Source: RPQJ01 sp963746325 (GTDB lineage: Bacteria > Pseudomonadota > Gammaproteobacteria > Steroidobacterales > Steroidobacteraceae). From it: 64,000 nucleotides of DNA. Shown piece by piece: positions 1 through 8,531 of the stretch; positions within the stretch are counted from its first letter, which is position 1, and every line of letters starts with the position of its first letter. The notes beneath the pieces were generated by a model. That model was not told where the DNA came from. It ran no database searches and saw only the letters and a program-made list of their open reading frames with translations. The stretch is taken from NCBI GenBank assembly GCA_963746325.1, contig CAVVBC010000001.1, forward strand, positions 1-64,000, given 5' to 3'. Made by a program: the position numbers and the translations under genes.

Positions 1-89
1 TGCTCTTGTTTGTTGACCGGCCTGGTGAACCCAAATAGCCGGAGCTCCACGACCTAAATTAACAACACCTTGCGAGCACGGACTCGTCC

Positions 90-109
90 GCGTGTGACCA
101 AGGTGTGAT
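90..109. repeat. 11-bp-spaced direct repeat (CGTGTGA pair), copy 1
   Basis: GCGTGTGACCA is followed by AGGTGTGAT, so the heptamer CGTGTGA/GGTGTGA occurs twice with an 11-bp period. Similar pairs recur at 2261, 4685 and 8401. In the last two cases the pair is linked to a copied tRNA-Gly 3' end. No tRNA-like sequence is visible beside this copy. A role as a recombinase arm site is inference; a regulator-binding site is the alternative. Confidence 0.4.
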
Positions 110-123
110 GCGACGCCGCAGCC

Positions 124-2088
124 TCATCTGCAGGTCACGCTATTCTGGAGCGGTTTGCACAAGTCGGGCCAGCCGAACTCACTCCAGAGTTTCACGAGCC
201 CGATCTCACGCAGGATTTCGCCGAAGCGCGGATCCTGGCGCATCGCACTTGATTCGTGCATCCACCAGTCAGCGCGCAGCACGCTGCCGACGCCGTCGCC
301 ACTGCTCGATCGGGCCGGGCCGCCGCTGCCATCCGCCCTGAGCAGTGATGACGGATCAAGCGTGCCCCGGATCGTCGCGATACTGGCGTCGATGTCGCCA
401 CTCAACGCGAGTACCGCAAAGCGCCCGATCCCGGGAGGACCGTAGGGCGAGAGGGTCGCCAGCATCTTGGCGGTCTCAGGATCGACGTGTCGATTCCTTA
501 TCGCCTTGATCGACATCCGAATCTGCTCGGCACGCTGAGGAACGGCCTGGATCCACAACTTCTCGGCACGATCGATGTCGCCGCGCTCGCTCGCCCCGCC
601 GCCCTCGAGCGCGAGCGGCTCCGGACCTTCCCAGCCATTCTCGCGAGCCTTGGCCGCATAGGCCTCGATGACTTCCGGTCGATTCAGGATCAGCGCCGCA
701 TACGCCACTTGCCAGGCGATCAACGGCGACAACGGGTCGATTTCGCCAGCGCGCTGTGTCTCCACCCAGCCGGCCTGCAGGTATCCGGCGTCGAGCAGGA
801 AAGCGCCGTACCAGTTGCGCAGGTCGGGATCCGACGGTGCACGGGCCAATGCTTCCTTGAAATTTCGATACGCGTCGCCGTACAGGTTATGCGCCTTGGC
901 AAACAGCGCGCGAACGGCGTAAGGCTCGCCCAGCCTGGGGTCGAGTTCCAGCGCCCGATTTGCCGCCGCGAGCGCCTCGTTCCAGGTTGCCTCGGGGCCC
1001 CGTCCTTCCTCGCCGGCGGGCCCGTTCGACGGCTGCGCCTCGAACCCGCCCGGTCCGTGTTGCCAGGCAGGCCGCAGCATCAGTGCGATGGCACGCAGCG
1101 AATACGCTCGCGCGAACTTCGGGTCGCGCGCGATGGCCGCATCGACCAGCGTCAGGACACCGTCGAGATCCGCAGCCGTCTGGCGATTGCGCAGCTTGTA
1201 GCGCGCCTGCAGGAACCACTGCCAAGCGTCGAGGTCGGCGGTCGGCCGTTGCCCGATCGATGCGAGATCCTCTGCGCCGAGCGCAATCTTCAGTGCCCGC
1301 GCGATATGTCCGGCGATATCCGCCTGGATGGCAAATACATCGTCGAGTTTGCGTTCGTACGTCTCCGACCAGATGTGCGTATCCGACGCGACGTCGATCA
1401 ATTGCGCAGTGACGCGCACGCGGTCACCGGCACGCCGCACGCTTCCCTCAACGACGTGACTGACGCCGAGCTTGCGCGCAATCGTCGGCAGGTCGGTCGT
1501 CTGCCCCTTGAACGAGAACGACGAGGTCCGCGACGTGACTCGCAGCCCTTCGACGTTCGCGAGCAGATTGAGGATTTCTTCGGTGACGCCGTCGGAGAAG
1601 AAGTCCTGCTCGGCATCCGAGCTCATGTTGGTGAACGGCAGGACGGCGATGCCGGTCGCAGGGCGGGAGGCCGGCTGGGTAGCGGACGGGGCCATCGGCG
1701 GGCTCGCAACATTCATCGCGTCCGCCGATTGATGCATCCTCTCTTCTGGCAACAATCGATCGACGATGACCGAGCCGATGGCCAGCACGGCCACGATCAG
1801 TGTGATCACGTTGAGCCGATGCGCCGTAATGTGCCGGCTCGATTCCGCGCGCGGCACCGTCCGGTCCAGTTTCAGGCCGTCGGGCGTGAGTTCGTACGCC
1901 CAGGAAATGCCGAGGGCCACTGGCAGGCCCAGACCGAGCATCAGAAGCGTCAGCTTGCCGACCCAGTCCGGCACCTGGATCAGCGAACCAACAGTCTCGA
2001 CGATCTGCAGGATCAGCCAGCTGACGGCCAGGTAAAGCACGGCCACTCGGGCAACGTTCCGTCGTTTCAACTCCCCCAGGAATGACAT
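124..2088 (-). CDS. TolB-like / TPR membrane protein (COG5616 type)
   Basis: A 654-residue protein. The N-terminus has a short basic lead (SFLGELKRRNVARVA) and hydrophobic segments near residues 13-33, 40-63 and 92-108. A TolB/FlgO-like module follows at about 146-270, with the family signatures VLPFTNMSSD, FFSDGVTEEI and EGSVRR. The C-terminal half carries TPR-like helical repeats. Family members are often labelled adenylate-cyclase-like, but no cyclase catalytic domain is visible. The likely role is inner-membrane anchored with a protein-interaction region; its target is unknown. It is divergent from a paralogue at 2447, which suggests duplication or serial acquisition. It lies in the repeat-delimited region left of tRNA-Gly. 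The start at 2088 is supported because the membrane lead matches the family N-terminus. Confidence 0.85.
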   Translation of the reverse strand: MSFLGELKRRNVARVAVLYLAVSWLILQIVETVGSLIQVPDWVGKLTLLMLGLGLPVALGISWAYELTPDGLKLDRTVPRAESSRHITAHRLNVITLIVAVLAIGSVIVDRLLPEERMHQSADAMNVASPPMAPSATQPASRPATGIAVLPFTNMSSDAEQDFFSDGVTEEILNLLANVEGLRVTSRTSSFSFKGQTTDLPTIARKLGVSHVVEGSVRRAGDRVRVTAQLIDVASDTHIWSETYERKLDDVFAIQADIAGHIARALKIALGAEDLASIGQRPTADLDAWQWFLQARYKLRNRQTAADLDGVLTLVDAAIARDPKFARAYSLRAIALMLRPAWQHGPGGFEAQPSNGPAGEEGRGPEATWNEALAAANRALELDPRLGEPYAVRALFAKAHNLYGDAYRNFKEALARAPSDPDLRNWYGAFLLDAGYLQAGWVETQRAGEIDPLSPLIAWQVAYAALILNRPEVIEAYAAKARENGWEGPEPLALEGGGASERGDIDRAEKLWIQAVPQRAEQIRMSIKAIRNRHVDPETAKMLATLSPYGPPGIGRFAVLALSGDIDASIATIRGTLDPSSLLRADGSGGPARSSSGDGVGSVLRADWWMHESSAMRQDPRFGEILREIGLVKLWSEFGWPDLCKPLQNSVTCR

Positions 2089-2446
2089 CCGGATCGTCTC
2101 GACGGGCTCGTGCCCAACAATGACATCGTGCGGTCCACGAGGATCCGATGCAACCGTCTGGCCAAGTTTTAGCAGCTTTCCCCGGGCAAACTGCTCGCGG
2201 CTGTCTCCGAATCAGAGGCGGCGGCGAGATTTCCGCTGGATTCAATGGCATATCGGGCACGCGTGTGATTCACGTGTGATCCAGCACTCTGCCGAAAAGA
2301 ACAGGGAGAAGAACTCGTCCTCGCCCTCGTCCGGCGGCCACGCGCGTGCCGTCAGAGTCGGGGAGTCGCTCGTGTGAAATCGTCGGCGATGCTTGACATC
2401 GGCCCCTGCTCGTAAGAGGTTGCCGCAGGGCACGGTGCGGCAGGCA
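2089..2446. other. Intergenic region between divergent TolB/TPR genes
   Basis: About 360 bases separate the divergent starts, so promoters for both genes should lie here. A clear -35/-10 pair was not identified. The one distinctive feature is the CGTGTGA direct repeat at 2261. Just left of it GGATTCAAT (from 2238) resembles the GGATCAAT that precedes the same repeat in the copies near 4685 and 8401. No additional coding sequence is convincing. Confidence 0.5.
2261..2282. repeat. 11-bp-spaced direct repeat (CGTGTGA pair), copy 2
   Basis: GCGTGTGATTC is followed by ACGTGTGATCC, two CGTGTGAT units exactly 11 bp apart. It is nearly identical to the repeats at 4685 and 8401. It sits between the two divergent TolB/TPR genes, so a shared operator cannot be excluded. 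Confidence 0.5.
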
Positions 2447-4444
2447 ATGGGTATTCCGAATCCAAAGCAGCTCTGGGCGGAATTGCAGCGGCGGCGCGTG
2501 GTGCGGGCCGCCCTGTACTACGTCGCGGGCGCGTGGATCCTGGCGCAGGTGCTGGACCTGCTGCTGGACGCGTTCGACGCCTCGCATTACATGCGCTTCG
2601 TCGTCGCCGGACTCGTGCTTGGCCTGCCGATCGCTACCGCCCTCGCCTGGATCTTCGACTTCACGTCGTCGGGTATCGAGCGCACGCCCGCGCTGTCCGT
2701 CCCCGTGGCCGACCCTCCCGAGGACTCGATCGCCGTTTTGCCATTCGCAAACTTGAGTCACGAACTGGAGAACGAGTATTTCTCGGATGGCCTGGCCGAG
2801 GAGATCCGCAACCAGCTTGCACGCGTGCACGGGTTGCGCGTCGCTGCCCGCAGCTCGTCGTTTGCGTTCAAGGGACGCCACGAGGACGTGCGCGAAATCG
2901 GCCGACAGCTGAATGTCGCCTCCGTTCTCGAGGGTGGGGTTCGCAGGCAAGGCGGCACGGTACGCATCGACGTGCAACTGGTCAGCGCCGTCGACGGCTA
3001 CCAGGTCTGGTCGGAGACGTTCGAGCGTCGCCTCGACGACATCTTCAAGCTGCAGACCGAGGTAGCATGTGCCGTGATCACAGCGGTGCGACCGCGCGCG
3101 GCCGACGCGGAGCGACCGCCGCCTGAGCCGGCGACGCAGAATTTCGATGCGTACAACCTGTACCTGCTCGGTCGCCATCACTTCCACAAGCGCACCGAGA
3201 CCGCGCTACGTCGCGCGATGGAGTGCTTTGGTCAGGCGATCGCTTACGACCCGGACTATGCGCTGGCGTACTCCGGTCTTGCCGACGCGTACTCGCTGGC
3301 AAGCACCGGTTACTACGGCGAGTTGCCGGTGGCGGAGTCGATCGCGAACGCTCTCCCGGCCGCGCAGAAGGCGCTGGACCTCGCACCCATGCTGGCCGAG
3401 GCACATGCCTCGCTGGGACTCGTTCGCCACAACCAGGGCGACCATGCTGCGGCAGGAGGCGCGCTTGAGCGGGCCATTGAACTGAACCCGGGCTACACGA
3501 TGGCTTACGTTTGGCATGGCTTGACGCTGACCGCGCAGGGCCGCTATCGCGAAGCCGCGGCGAACATGCGTAATGCGTTTCGGCTTGATCCACTCTCGCC
3601 GATCATAAATGCCAACGTCGGCTTCGACGCGCTGCGTTTCGGCAATGACGCGGAAGCCGAGGCTCGCTTCGCAGCGGCGATCGAGATCGACCCGGCGTTC
3701 CAGGTGCCGTATTCCGGCATGACACGATTGAACGTCGCACGGGGTGCCATCGGGGAGGCGCTGCGCTGGATCGAGCAAGCGATCGAGCGCGCGCCGGGGC
3801 GGGCGTTCTATCTCGCGCGCAGGGGTCTGATTCTTGCGCAACTTGGTCAAACCGACGCGGCCGTCGCGACGGTCGAGGCCGCTTGCTGTAATCCGACGGG
3901 AAATCGCTTCGAAGCCGACCTGGTCGTTGGGCTGCGCATCGTCAGTGACAACCGGGCCGCACTCGCGTCGATAGCAGCTCACCGGGTTGGGTGCATCTGG
4001 TCTGGCGCACAACGCGCGCAGGCGCACATCGCAATCGGCAACCTGCCGGCGGCGCTCGAGGCATACACGGAGGACCCCCCTGATCCCCGGGGTTCGGTCA
4101 ATGACCTCATCAACGATGAGTGGGTCTGGCGCCTGCCACACGTGGTGAATCACGCCCATCTGCGCATGGTCGCCGGCGACGAGCGCGGGCGAGATGCCTT
4201 GCTAGATCTTGTCGCACGCACGGAGGAGTTGCGCGCGGAAGGGATCGTGAACGTCGATGCCCTGTACTGGGTCGCGAGTGCGCATGCGGTCATGGGAGAG
4301 AACGAGCGAGCGTTCGAGGTCCTGGAGGAAGCGGTAAGACGCGGCTGGCGCCACGCCTGGTGGACCCGTCACGACTGGAACTGGGCCGCCCTCCGGGACG
4401 ACTCGCGTTGCCGTGACTTGCTTGCACGCGGGCAGCCTGCATAG
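2447..4444 (+). CDS. TolB-like / TPR membrane protein, second copy
   Basis: From the ATG at 2447 the product is 665 residues. It starts MGIPNPKQLWAELQRRRV and has two hydrophobic segments (about 15-35 and 45-65). A TolB-like module at about 92-210 shows VLPFANLSHE, YFSDGLAEEI and EGGVRR. TPR repeats with A-x-A/L-P spacing run to the C-terminus. An earlier in-frame ATG at 2393 would add 18 residues of no family resemblance, so 2447 is preferred. It is a diverged paralogue of the gene at 124-2088. That gene has a third hydrophobic segment, which this one lacks. Function unknown; probably a membrane-anchored scaffold or sensor. Confidence 0.83.
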   Translation: MGIPNPKQLWAELQRRRVVRAALYYVAGAWILAQVLDLLLDAFDASHYMRFVVAGLVLGLPIATALAWIFDFTSSGIERTPALSVPVADPPEDSIAVLPFANLSHELENEYFSDGLAEEIRNQLARVHGLRVAARSSSFAFKGRHEDVREIGRQLNVASVLEGGVRRQGGTVRIDVQLVSAVDGYQVWSETFERRLDDIFKLQTEVACAVITAVRPRAADAERPPPEPATQNFDAYNLYLLGRHHFHKRTETALRRAMECFGQAIAYDPDYALAYSGLADAYSLASTGYYGELPVAESIANALPAAQKALDLAPMLAEAHASLGLVRHNQGDHAAAGGALERAIELNPGYTMAYVWHGLTLTAQGRYREAAANMRNAFRLDPLSPIINANVGFDALRFGNDAEAEARFAAAIEIDPAFQVPYSGMTRLNVARGAIGEALRWIEQAIERAPGRAFYLARRGLILAQLGQTDAAVATVEAACCNPTGNRFEADLVVGLRIVSDNRAALASIAAHRVGCIWSGAQRAQAHIAIGNLPAALEAYTEDPPDPRGSVNDLINDEWVWRLPHVVNHAHLRMVAGDERGRDALLDLVARTEELRAEGIVNVDALYWVASAHAVMGENERAFEVLEEAVRRGWRHAWWTRHDWNWAALRDDSRCRDLLARGQPA

Positions 4445-4468
4445 CTTCTGACGATTGCAGTGCACGCC

Positions 4469-4549
4469 ATGCTTCATCACATTTCATTTGGGGTAGCCGA
4501 TCTCGAACAGTCAGCGAAGTTCTACGACGCGACTCGAGCCGGTCGCTAA
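4469..4549 (+). pseudogene. Truncated VOC/glyoxalase-family gene start
   Basis: ATG at 4469 reads MLHHISFGVADLEQSAKFYD, the hallmark first beta-alpha unit of vicinal-oxygen-chelate proteins. It then diverges into ATRAGR and stops. Family members run 110-150 residues, so only about 20 remain. The break lies roughly 55 bases left of the copied tRNA-Gly 3' end at 4603. This is consistent with the gene being cut by insertion or deletion at that junction. It is probably not functional. Confidence 0.6.
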
Positions 4550-4602
4550 CGCCCGCGAACGTCAGCCTGCACCAGCGGCGGCGTTCCGATCCAGCTGAGA
4601 GG

Positions 4603-4709
4603 TGGAGCGGGTGATGGGAATCGAACCACGAGAGTTGCCCTGCCCCGCCCGCCGGATCAATCACTTACACGCGGCGACGATCTCGCGTGTGATAGACGTG
4701 TGAATGTCC
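4603..4709 (-). repeat. Copied tRNA-Gly 3' end plus repeat tail (att-like), copy 1
   Basis: Bases 4603-4627 match, on the minus strand, the last 25 bases of the tRNA-Gly gene at 9180-9253 including CCA. One C of the CCC run is lost immediately after. The next 80 bases align with those after the 8318 copy, sharing GCCCTGC, CGCCGGATCAAT, GCGTGTGAT and GTGAATGTCC. The tail ends in the CGTGTGA pair at 4685-4709. A tRNA 3' end copied in the same orientation is what site-specific integration at a tRNA gene leaves behind. No functional tRNA is encoded here, since the D and anticodon arms are absent. Confidence 0.75.
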
Positions 4710-5031
4710 AGCGAACCATCCCCGGCGAATGAACTGGGCTTCCGCGGATACTCGGAAATTCATTCCTATGTCCGTTTCTGGCCGCCCCTACCATTCCCGA
4801 TAGCGGACGTCTTCGGCACACAAGCGACCCGAAGCCGAAGTTGTCGACTCATCAAAGCGAGGAGCCCGGCGTTATGGCCGGGCTCCTTACTCAAATCACA
4901 ACAGCGGACGCGCAGTCCGTTCTGCGTCGTCGCCTCAACTCACCGCAGGGATCCTGAAGCACCCGGTGAGCGAGAGGGTCCTCTCGCACTCAACTTCCCA
5001 ATCCTCTTCGTCGATGGTGGCTGTTGGGGTC
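4710..5031. other. Noncoding stretch with two stem-loops
   Basis: No convincing gene. A perfect 10-bp stem GGAGCCCGGC / GCCGGGCTCC with a six-base loop lies at 4861-4886. A smaller GCGAGAG / CTCTCGC hairpin lies at about 4972-4989. The first resembles a terminator stem but has no run of T on either side, so termination is uncertain. The open frame across 4704-5066 has no recognisable protein features. Confidence 0.4.
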
Positions 5032-5649
5032 TCAGCGCTGGAACTGCGGCGGAGCCTCACCGATGACGCGCCCGGCAGAGCGCGAGATTGGCGCGATCGC
5101 TGATTTCACTTGGTCGGCTATGCGAGGCGCCGCTGCCGGCGACGGCAACAGGCCCAACTGCTTCATTAGCCCAAGCGAATCGGCGCATGTCCATTCTTCG
5201 GCGATTCGCCCGTCCGCCAATCGAAACAGCGTCGTGCCGGTGATCTCCACTGCGCGACCGGTCGCCGGAATGCCGTTGCCGGCGCCAGTGTTGGTCCCGC
5301 GCGCGGTCCAGTGCACGGCCACCAGGTCGCCTTCGGCAACCTGCTTGTCGACCGTGATCTTGAGATCCGGAAACGCCTCGCGCCATCCCTTGGCTTCGGC
5401 CATGCCATCGGCATGGGTGAAGGTTCTCCTGCCGCCGTGGCCAACGAAGTCTGCGCTGTACGGCACTTCGAATCGACCCTGATTGAGACCTTCCTCGTAC
5501 ACCCTGCGGGTGATCGACCTGTTGAGCTCCAGAGACTCGGCGCGAACGCCGTCGGATGCAGTGGCCTTGCACGGAATCACGCCGGCGAGGGCGACGATTG
5601 TTGCCACTGCGGACAGCAGGGTGTTGCACGTTTTCAGGAACGTTTTCAT
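5032..5649 (-). CDS. Secreted SnoaL-like (NTF2-fold) protein
   Basis: A 205-residue product from the ATG at 5649. That ATG has GGGAG six bases upstream; an ATG two codons earlier overlaps that site and is less likely. A signal peptide is evident (MKTFLKTCNTLLSAVATIVA, cleavage near residues 25-30). The mature part matches SnoaL-like ester cyclase/polyketide-cyclase proteins: VYEEGLNQGRFEV, ADFVGHGG, AFPDLKITVDKQVAEGD, VAVHW.ARGTN and FRLADGRIAEEW. Members are cone-shaped barrels with varied or unknown substrates, so no reaction is assigned. It lies 313 bases downstream of a two-component system on the same strand, which may control it. Confidence 0.75.
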   Translation of the reverse strand: MKTFLKTCNTLLSAVATIVALAGVIPCKATASDGVRAESLELNRSITRRVYEEGLNQGRFEVPYSADFVGHGGRRTFTHADGMAEAKGWREAFPDLKITVDKQVAEGDLVAVHWTARGTNTGAGNGIPATGRAVEITGTTLFRLADGRIAEEWTCADSLGLMKQLGLLPSPAAAPRIADQVKSAIAPISRSAGRVIGEAPPQFQR

Positions 5650-5962
5650 AACCATCTCCCAAACGCAAAAGTGCGTGTTGCGGATGATGAGGTTCCGAAC
5701 GACCGGTCGCGCCCCTTTGGTGTCGGGCGGACGCGGCGGTGGGATGAGTAGCGGTTGCGCAGTGACGGGACCGTGTCGTAGGTCGGCGCCATCGGCATGT
5801 TGTCGATCGCGGATGCAGGATGCGAGCTGAACTTCGCGCTGGGGCGATCTGCCGCAACTGCGGGCGCATCGACGCGCGTGGCCGCGCAGGTCAACGAGCC
5901 TCCACGCGTGACTTAGGGCTTGGTGCAGCGCCTGCGCTGACCGCCATCCTTGCAATCAGCGC
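5650..5962. other. Intergenic gap, no gene seen
   Basis: About 313 bases between the response regulator end and the SnoaL-like start. The frame continuing upstream of the SnoaL-like signal peptide is arginine/histidine-rich and lacks a plausible start. A promoter for the downstream gene is expected here, but no clear -35/-10 pair was found. Confidence 0.4.
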
Positions 5963-6724
5963 TCAGCGAAGCAGCACGTCGAGCGCCGCCCGATAGCGAC
6001 GGCTACCGTTGACCTGCGCGCCATTCTTGAGCAGAACGACGAAGTCGCCGTTGAACAGCGGCTGCACTTCGCGAATCCGGGCGATGCTGACGATCGCCGC
6101 GCGCGACACTCGGATGAAGCGTTGTGGATCGAGGCGGGACTCGAGGCTGGTCATCGTCTCGCGCAGCAGGTGCTGTTTCGCGCCTGCGTGGATTTCGACG
6201 TAGTTCCCCGCGGCGACGATGCGATCGACCTCGTCGATGTCGAGCAATCGAACGCGACCCTCGGAACGGATTGCGAGTCGCGCCGGATAACGCTGCAGCG
6301 CTCCTCGATCGATCAGTTTCAGGGCCTCGGAAACGCGACGGACGAAGCCGTCATCCGGATGGGCGAGGTGAGTACGAGCGCGCTGCAGTGCACGGCGAAA
6401 GCGTTCCGGATCGACCGGCTTGAGCACGTAGTCGATGGCTTGAGCATCGAACGCCCGCACGGCGTGCTGATCGAACGCGGTCACGAACACGACCGCCGGC
6501 ATGCGGTTGCCCCCGATGGCCTCGATCACGGCGAATCCATCGAGCTCGGGCATCTGCACGTCGAGAAAGACGAGGTCGGGCGAAAGCGCGCTGATCGCCG
6601 ATATCGCCGCCCGACCGTCACCGCACTCTCCGACGACTTCGATGTCCGGCTCCTGCCGGAGCAGCCGCAGTATCCCGCGGCGGGCGACCGGTTCGTCGTC
6701 GACGATCAGTACACGGATGGTCAT
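5963..6724 (-). CDS. LytTR-family response regulator
   Basis: A 253-residue two-domain regulator. The N-terminal receiver has the acidic pair IVDDE, the phospho-acceptor Asp in FLDVQMPELDG (about residue 55), the Thr of VFVTAF and the Lys of YVLKPV. Residues about 150-253 form a LytTR DNA-binding domain (VRLLDIDEVDRIVAAGNYV, RFIRVSRAAIVSI, VNGSRRYR). It is the output partner of the sensor kinase immediately upstream, whose stop overlaps this start by four bases (ATGA), so translation is probably coupled. The target is not shown by sequence. The nearby same-strand SnoaL-like gene is a candidate. Confidence 0.92.
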   Translation of the reverse strand: MTIRVLIVDDEPVARRGILRLLRQEPDIEVVGECGDGRAAISAISALSPDLVFLDVQMPELDGFAVIEAIGGNRMPAVVFVTAFDQHAVRAFDAQAIDYVLKPVDPERFRRALQRARTHLAHPDDGFVRRVSEALKLIDRGALQRYPARLAIRSEGRVRLLDIDEVDRIVAAGNYVEIHAGAKQHLLRETMTSLESRLDPQRFIRVSRAAIVSIARIREVQPLFNGDFVVLLKNGAQVNGSRRYRAALDVLLR

Positions 6725-7839
6725 GCGACAGTGCGCCAGGGAAGCTCGATCTCGGCGATGACGCCGCCGTCGTCGGAATTGCGCACCTCGAAGCGCTGCC
6801 TGTCCGCGTAGAGCAAGCGCAAACGCGCCCTCGTGTTCGCCAGGCCGACGCGTTCGGTCGTCGCCGGTGGCAACCCTCGGCCGTCATCGGAAACGCTCAG
6901 CAGCAGAGCGTCGCCGTGCCGGTCCGCCTTGATCTCCACACGCCCCGGGCCGGCGCGCGTGGCGATTCCGTGGCGCAGGGCGTTCTCGACCAGCGGTTGG
7001 AGGATCAGGTTGGGAACCCGCGCTTCAAGCACCTCGTCGGGCACGAGGATCCGGTAGCTCAGGCGCCCGCCGAAGCGGGCCTGTTCGATCTCGAGATAGC
7101 TTTCGAGAAAGCCGATCTCTTCGCCGAGCGTCACCTCATGCGCCTCGCTGCTGTCGAGCGACCGGCGCAGCAAGGCGCTCAGCTGCAGGAGGATCCGATC
7201 TGCCGAGTCGACGTTCTCGTGCATCAGCACCGAGATCGTGTTCAGGGCGTTGAACAGGAAGTGCGGCTGCAATTGGGCGCGCAGTGTCTGCAGGCGGGCA
7301 TCCGCCAGTTGCGCTTCGAGGCGAAGCTGCCGGCGATCCTTTTCGCGGGCGGTGCGCACCAGTCGCTCCACATGTGCCGCGGCGACGATGAGCCAATACA
7401 CGGGAAGGTTCAGGAGGAAGGTCGTGCCGAGCAGGCGGCTGAAGGTGCCGAGCCAGGTGGGCTCGACCTGGGTTGCACCGATGACGGGCGCCGCGAGCGC
7501 GAAAAGGGCCAGGTTCGCCAGGGCGCAGGTCGCCGACGCGAAGACGTGGATCGCGATCGCGCGCAGGACGTGCGGGCGCTGGAGCGGAAAGCGCGCCGCA
7601 AGCCGCAGGGCGATCGGAGTGAGGGCAGCCCAGACCGCGGCCCAGACGAGCCAGATGACACTGGCACGCGCCCAGGCCAGCGGTTCGCCGCGCACCTGTG
7701 CGGCGAACCAGGCCTGCCCCGCGAAGAGCATCGCGACCAGCGTCCATGCCGCCAGAATGGCCACGCCCCGGCGGCTGAATCCGGAGCGTCTCCCCACCGG
7801 TCGCGTCCCTTCGTGCTCTTCTTTAGCGAGATGTGCCAT
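6721..7839 (-). CDS. LytS/YehU-type sensor histidine kinase
   Basis: A 372-residue inner-membrane kinase. Four hydrophobic segments occupy about residues 25-165. A His_kinase (PF06580-type) domain follows with phospho-acceptor His in LQPHFLFNALNTIS. A GHKL ATPase comes next, with N-box QPLVENALRHGI and G-box DDGRGLP. There is no large extracytoplasmic sensor, so the cue is probably sensed within or near the membrane. It forms a two-gene operon with the LytTR regulator. Start at 7839 gives a basic cytoplasmic lead before the first membrane segment; a later start is possible. Confidence 0.9.
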   Translation of the reverse strand: MAHLAKEEHEGTRPVGRRSGFSRRGVAILAAWTLVAMLFAGQAWFAAQVRGEPLAWARASVIWLVWAAVWAALTPIALRLAARFPLQRPHVLRAIAIHVFASATCALANLALFALAAPVIGATQVEPTWLGTFSRLLGTTFLLNLPVYWLIVAAAHVERLVRTAREKDRRQLRLEAQLADARLQTLRAQLQPHFLFNALNTISVLMHENVDSADRILLQLSALLRRSLDSSEAHEVTLGEEIGFLESYLEIEQARFGGRLSYRILVPDEVLEARVPNLILQPLVENALRHGIATRAGPGRVEIKADRHGDALLLSVSDDGRGLPPATTERVGLANTRARLRLLYADRQRFEVRNSDDGGVIAEIELPWRTVA

Positions 7840-8317
7840 CGGCCGGCCTGCCCCCAGTCGCCGACCCCGCCGCTGGTGTCGGCAGCATACCCAATTGCAC
7901 TATTCGCGCCGCACGAACAGCGTCAGCGGCGCTGGCGATGCGTGGTGTCATCGTCTCACGGTTGCAGTTTCCTGAGCCCCATCCAGTGACGACCGGCGGC
8001 CGCACTGGGGTGAGTGGAGGCTGCAGCCGCAGATGGCTCGTCGTCGGGGTGTGATCCAGTGCCCGCCTGCGCGTCCGTCAACCGCTCCGGCGTACAACGG
8101 ATTTGCGCAACTCGCCGTCGCACTTGCACGTCCTGTGCGCATGGCCGCTTGTTATAGCCGGCTGCGTGTGGCGCTGCATGTGATCGCAAGGCGTACCGGT
8201 AGCCCTCGCCGGCTATGGCCAGATTTTCGGACATGGTCGAACGCGGCAAAAAACAATACGGACCATAGAGGGAACCGCGCCAGGCAAGGTCGAGCGCCGT
8301 CGATGCGGATATGAGAT
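7840..8317. other. Long noncoding gap upstream of the two-component system
   Basis: No gene of useful length is seen. A 17-codon frame at 8215-8268 (MARFSDMVERGKKQYGP) might be a gene remnant but is too short to assign. A lone GTGTGATCCAG near 8048 repeats one half of the CGTGTGA pairs found elsewhere in this region. The gap ends at the tRNA-Gly 3'-end copy at 8318. Confidence 0.4.
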
Positions 8318-8425
8318 TGGAGCGGGTGATGGGAATCGAACCCACGCGACGCGCCCTGCTCCGCTCGCCGGATCAATGAGTTGCAGGCGACGGCGTCTAT
8401 GCGTGTGATTTACGCGTGAATGTCC
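8318..8425 (-). repeat. Copied tRNA-Gly 3' end plus repeat tail (att-like), copy 2
   Basis: Bases 8318-8347 are identical to the terminal 30 bases of tRNA-Gly (T-arm, acceptor strand and CCA, minus strand) and then diverge. The remaining tail aligns with that of the 4603 copy and ends in GCGTGTGATTT followed by ACGCGTGAATGTCC (8401-8425). Same orientation as the intact tRNA 860 bases to the right. The interval between the two holds only a toxin-antitoxin pair. Confidence 0.8.
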
Positions 8426-8485
8426 GCCGCGTTCGAAACGCGATGTTGTGGCTCGCGAGAGCCCCGTGCTCGGGACTGACGCGAT

Positions 8486-8503
8486 TATGCTATATATTGC
8501 ATA
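8486..8503 (+). promoter_or_regulatory. Probable promoter/operator of the toxin-antitoxin operon
   Basis: TATGC-TATATATT-GCATA forms an inverted repeat around a TATATT -10-like hexamer, about 30 bases before the toxin start. Toxin-antitoxin operons are usually repressed by the antitoxin at a palindrome overlapping the promoter. That reading fits here but is inferred. Confidence 0.5.
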
Positions 8504-8531
8504 GGCCCGAATACGCGCGTAGGCTTGGAAC

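Noticed and set aside
487..2085. Long plus-strand open frame (532 codons) antisense to the first TolB/TPR gene
   Set aside because: Arg/Gln-rich composition with no domain pattern; the opposite strand encodes a clear family protein. High-GC codon bias creates such frames.
4603..4627. Possible second and third tRNA-Gly genes (also at 8318)
   Set aside because: Only the T-arm and acceptor 3' strand are present; there is no anticodon or D arm, so they cannot be functional tRNAs.
4861..4886. Rho-independent terminator
   Set aside because: Perfect stem, but no T-run on either strand and no gene ending close enough; kept only as a stem-loop in a noncoding stretch.
4704..5066. Possible 120-codon gene right of the tRNA-end copy
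   Set aside because: No ribosome site, no family resemblance, and it crosses two hairpins and the end of the SnoaL-like gene.
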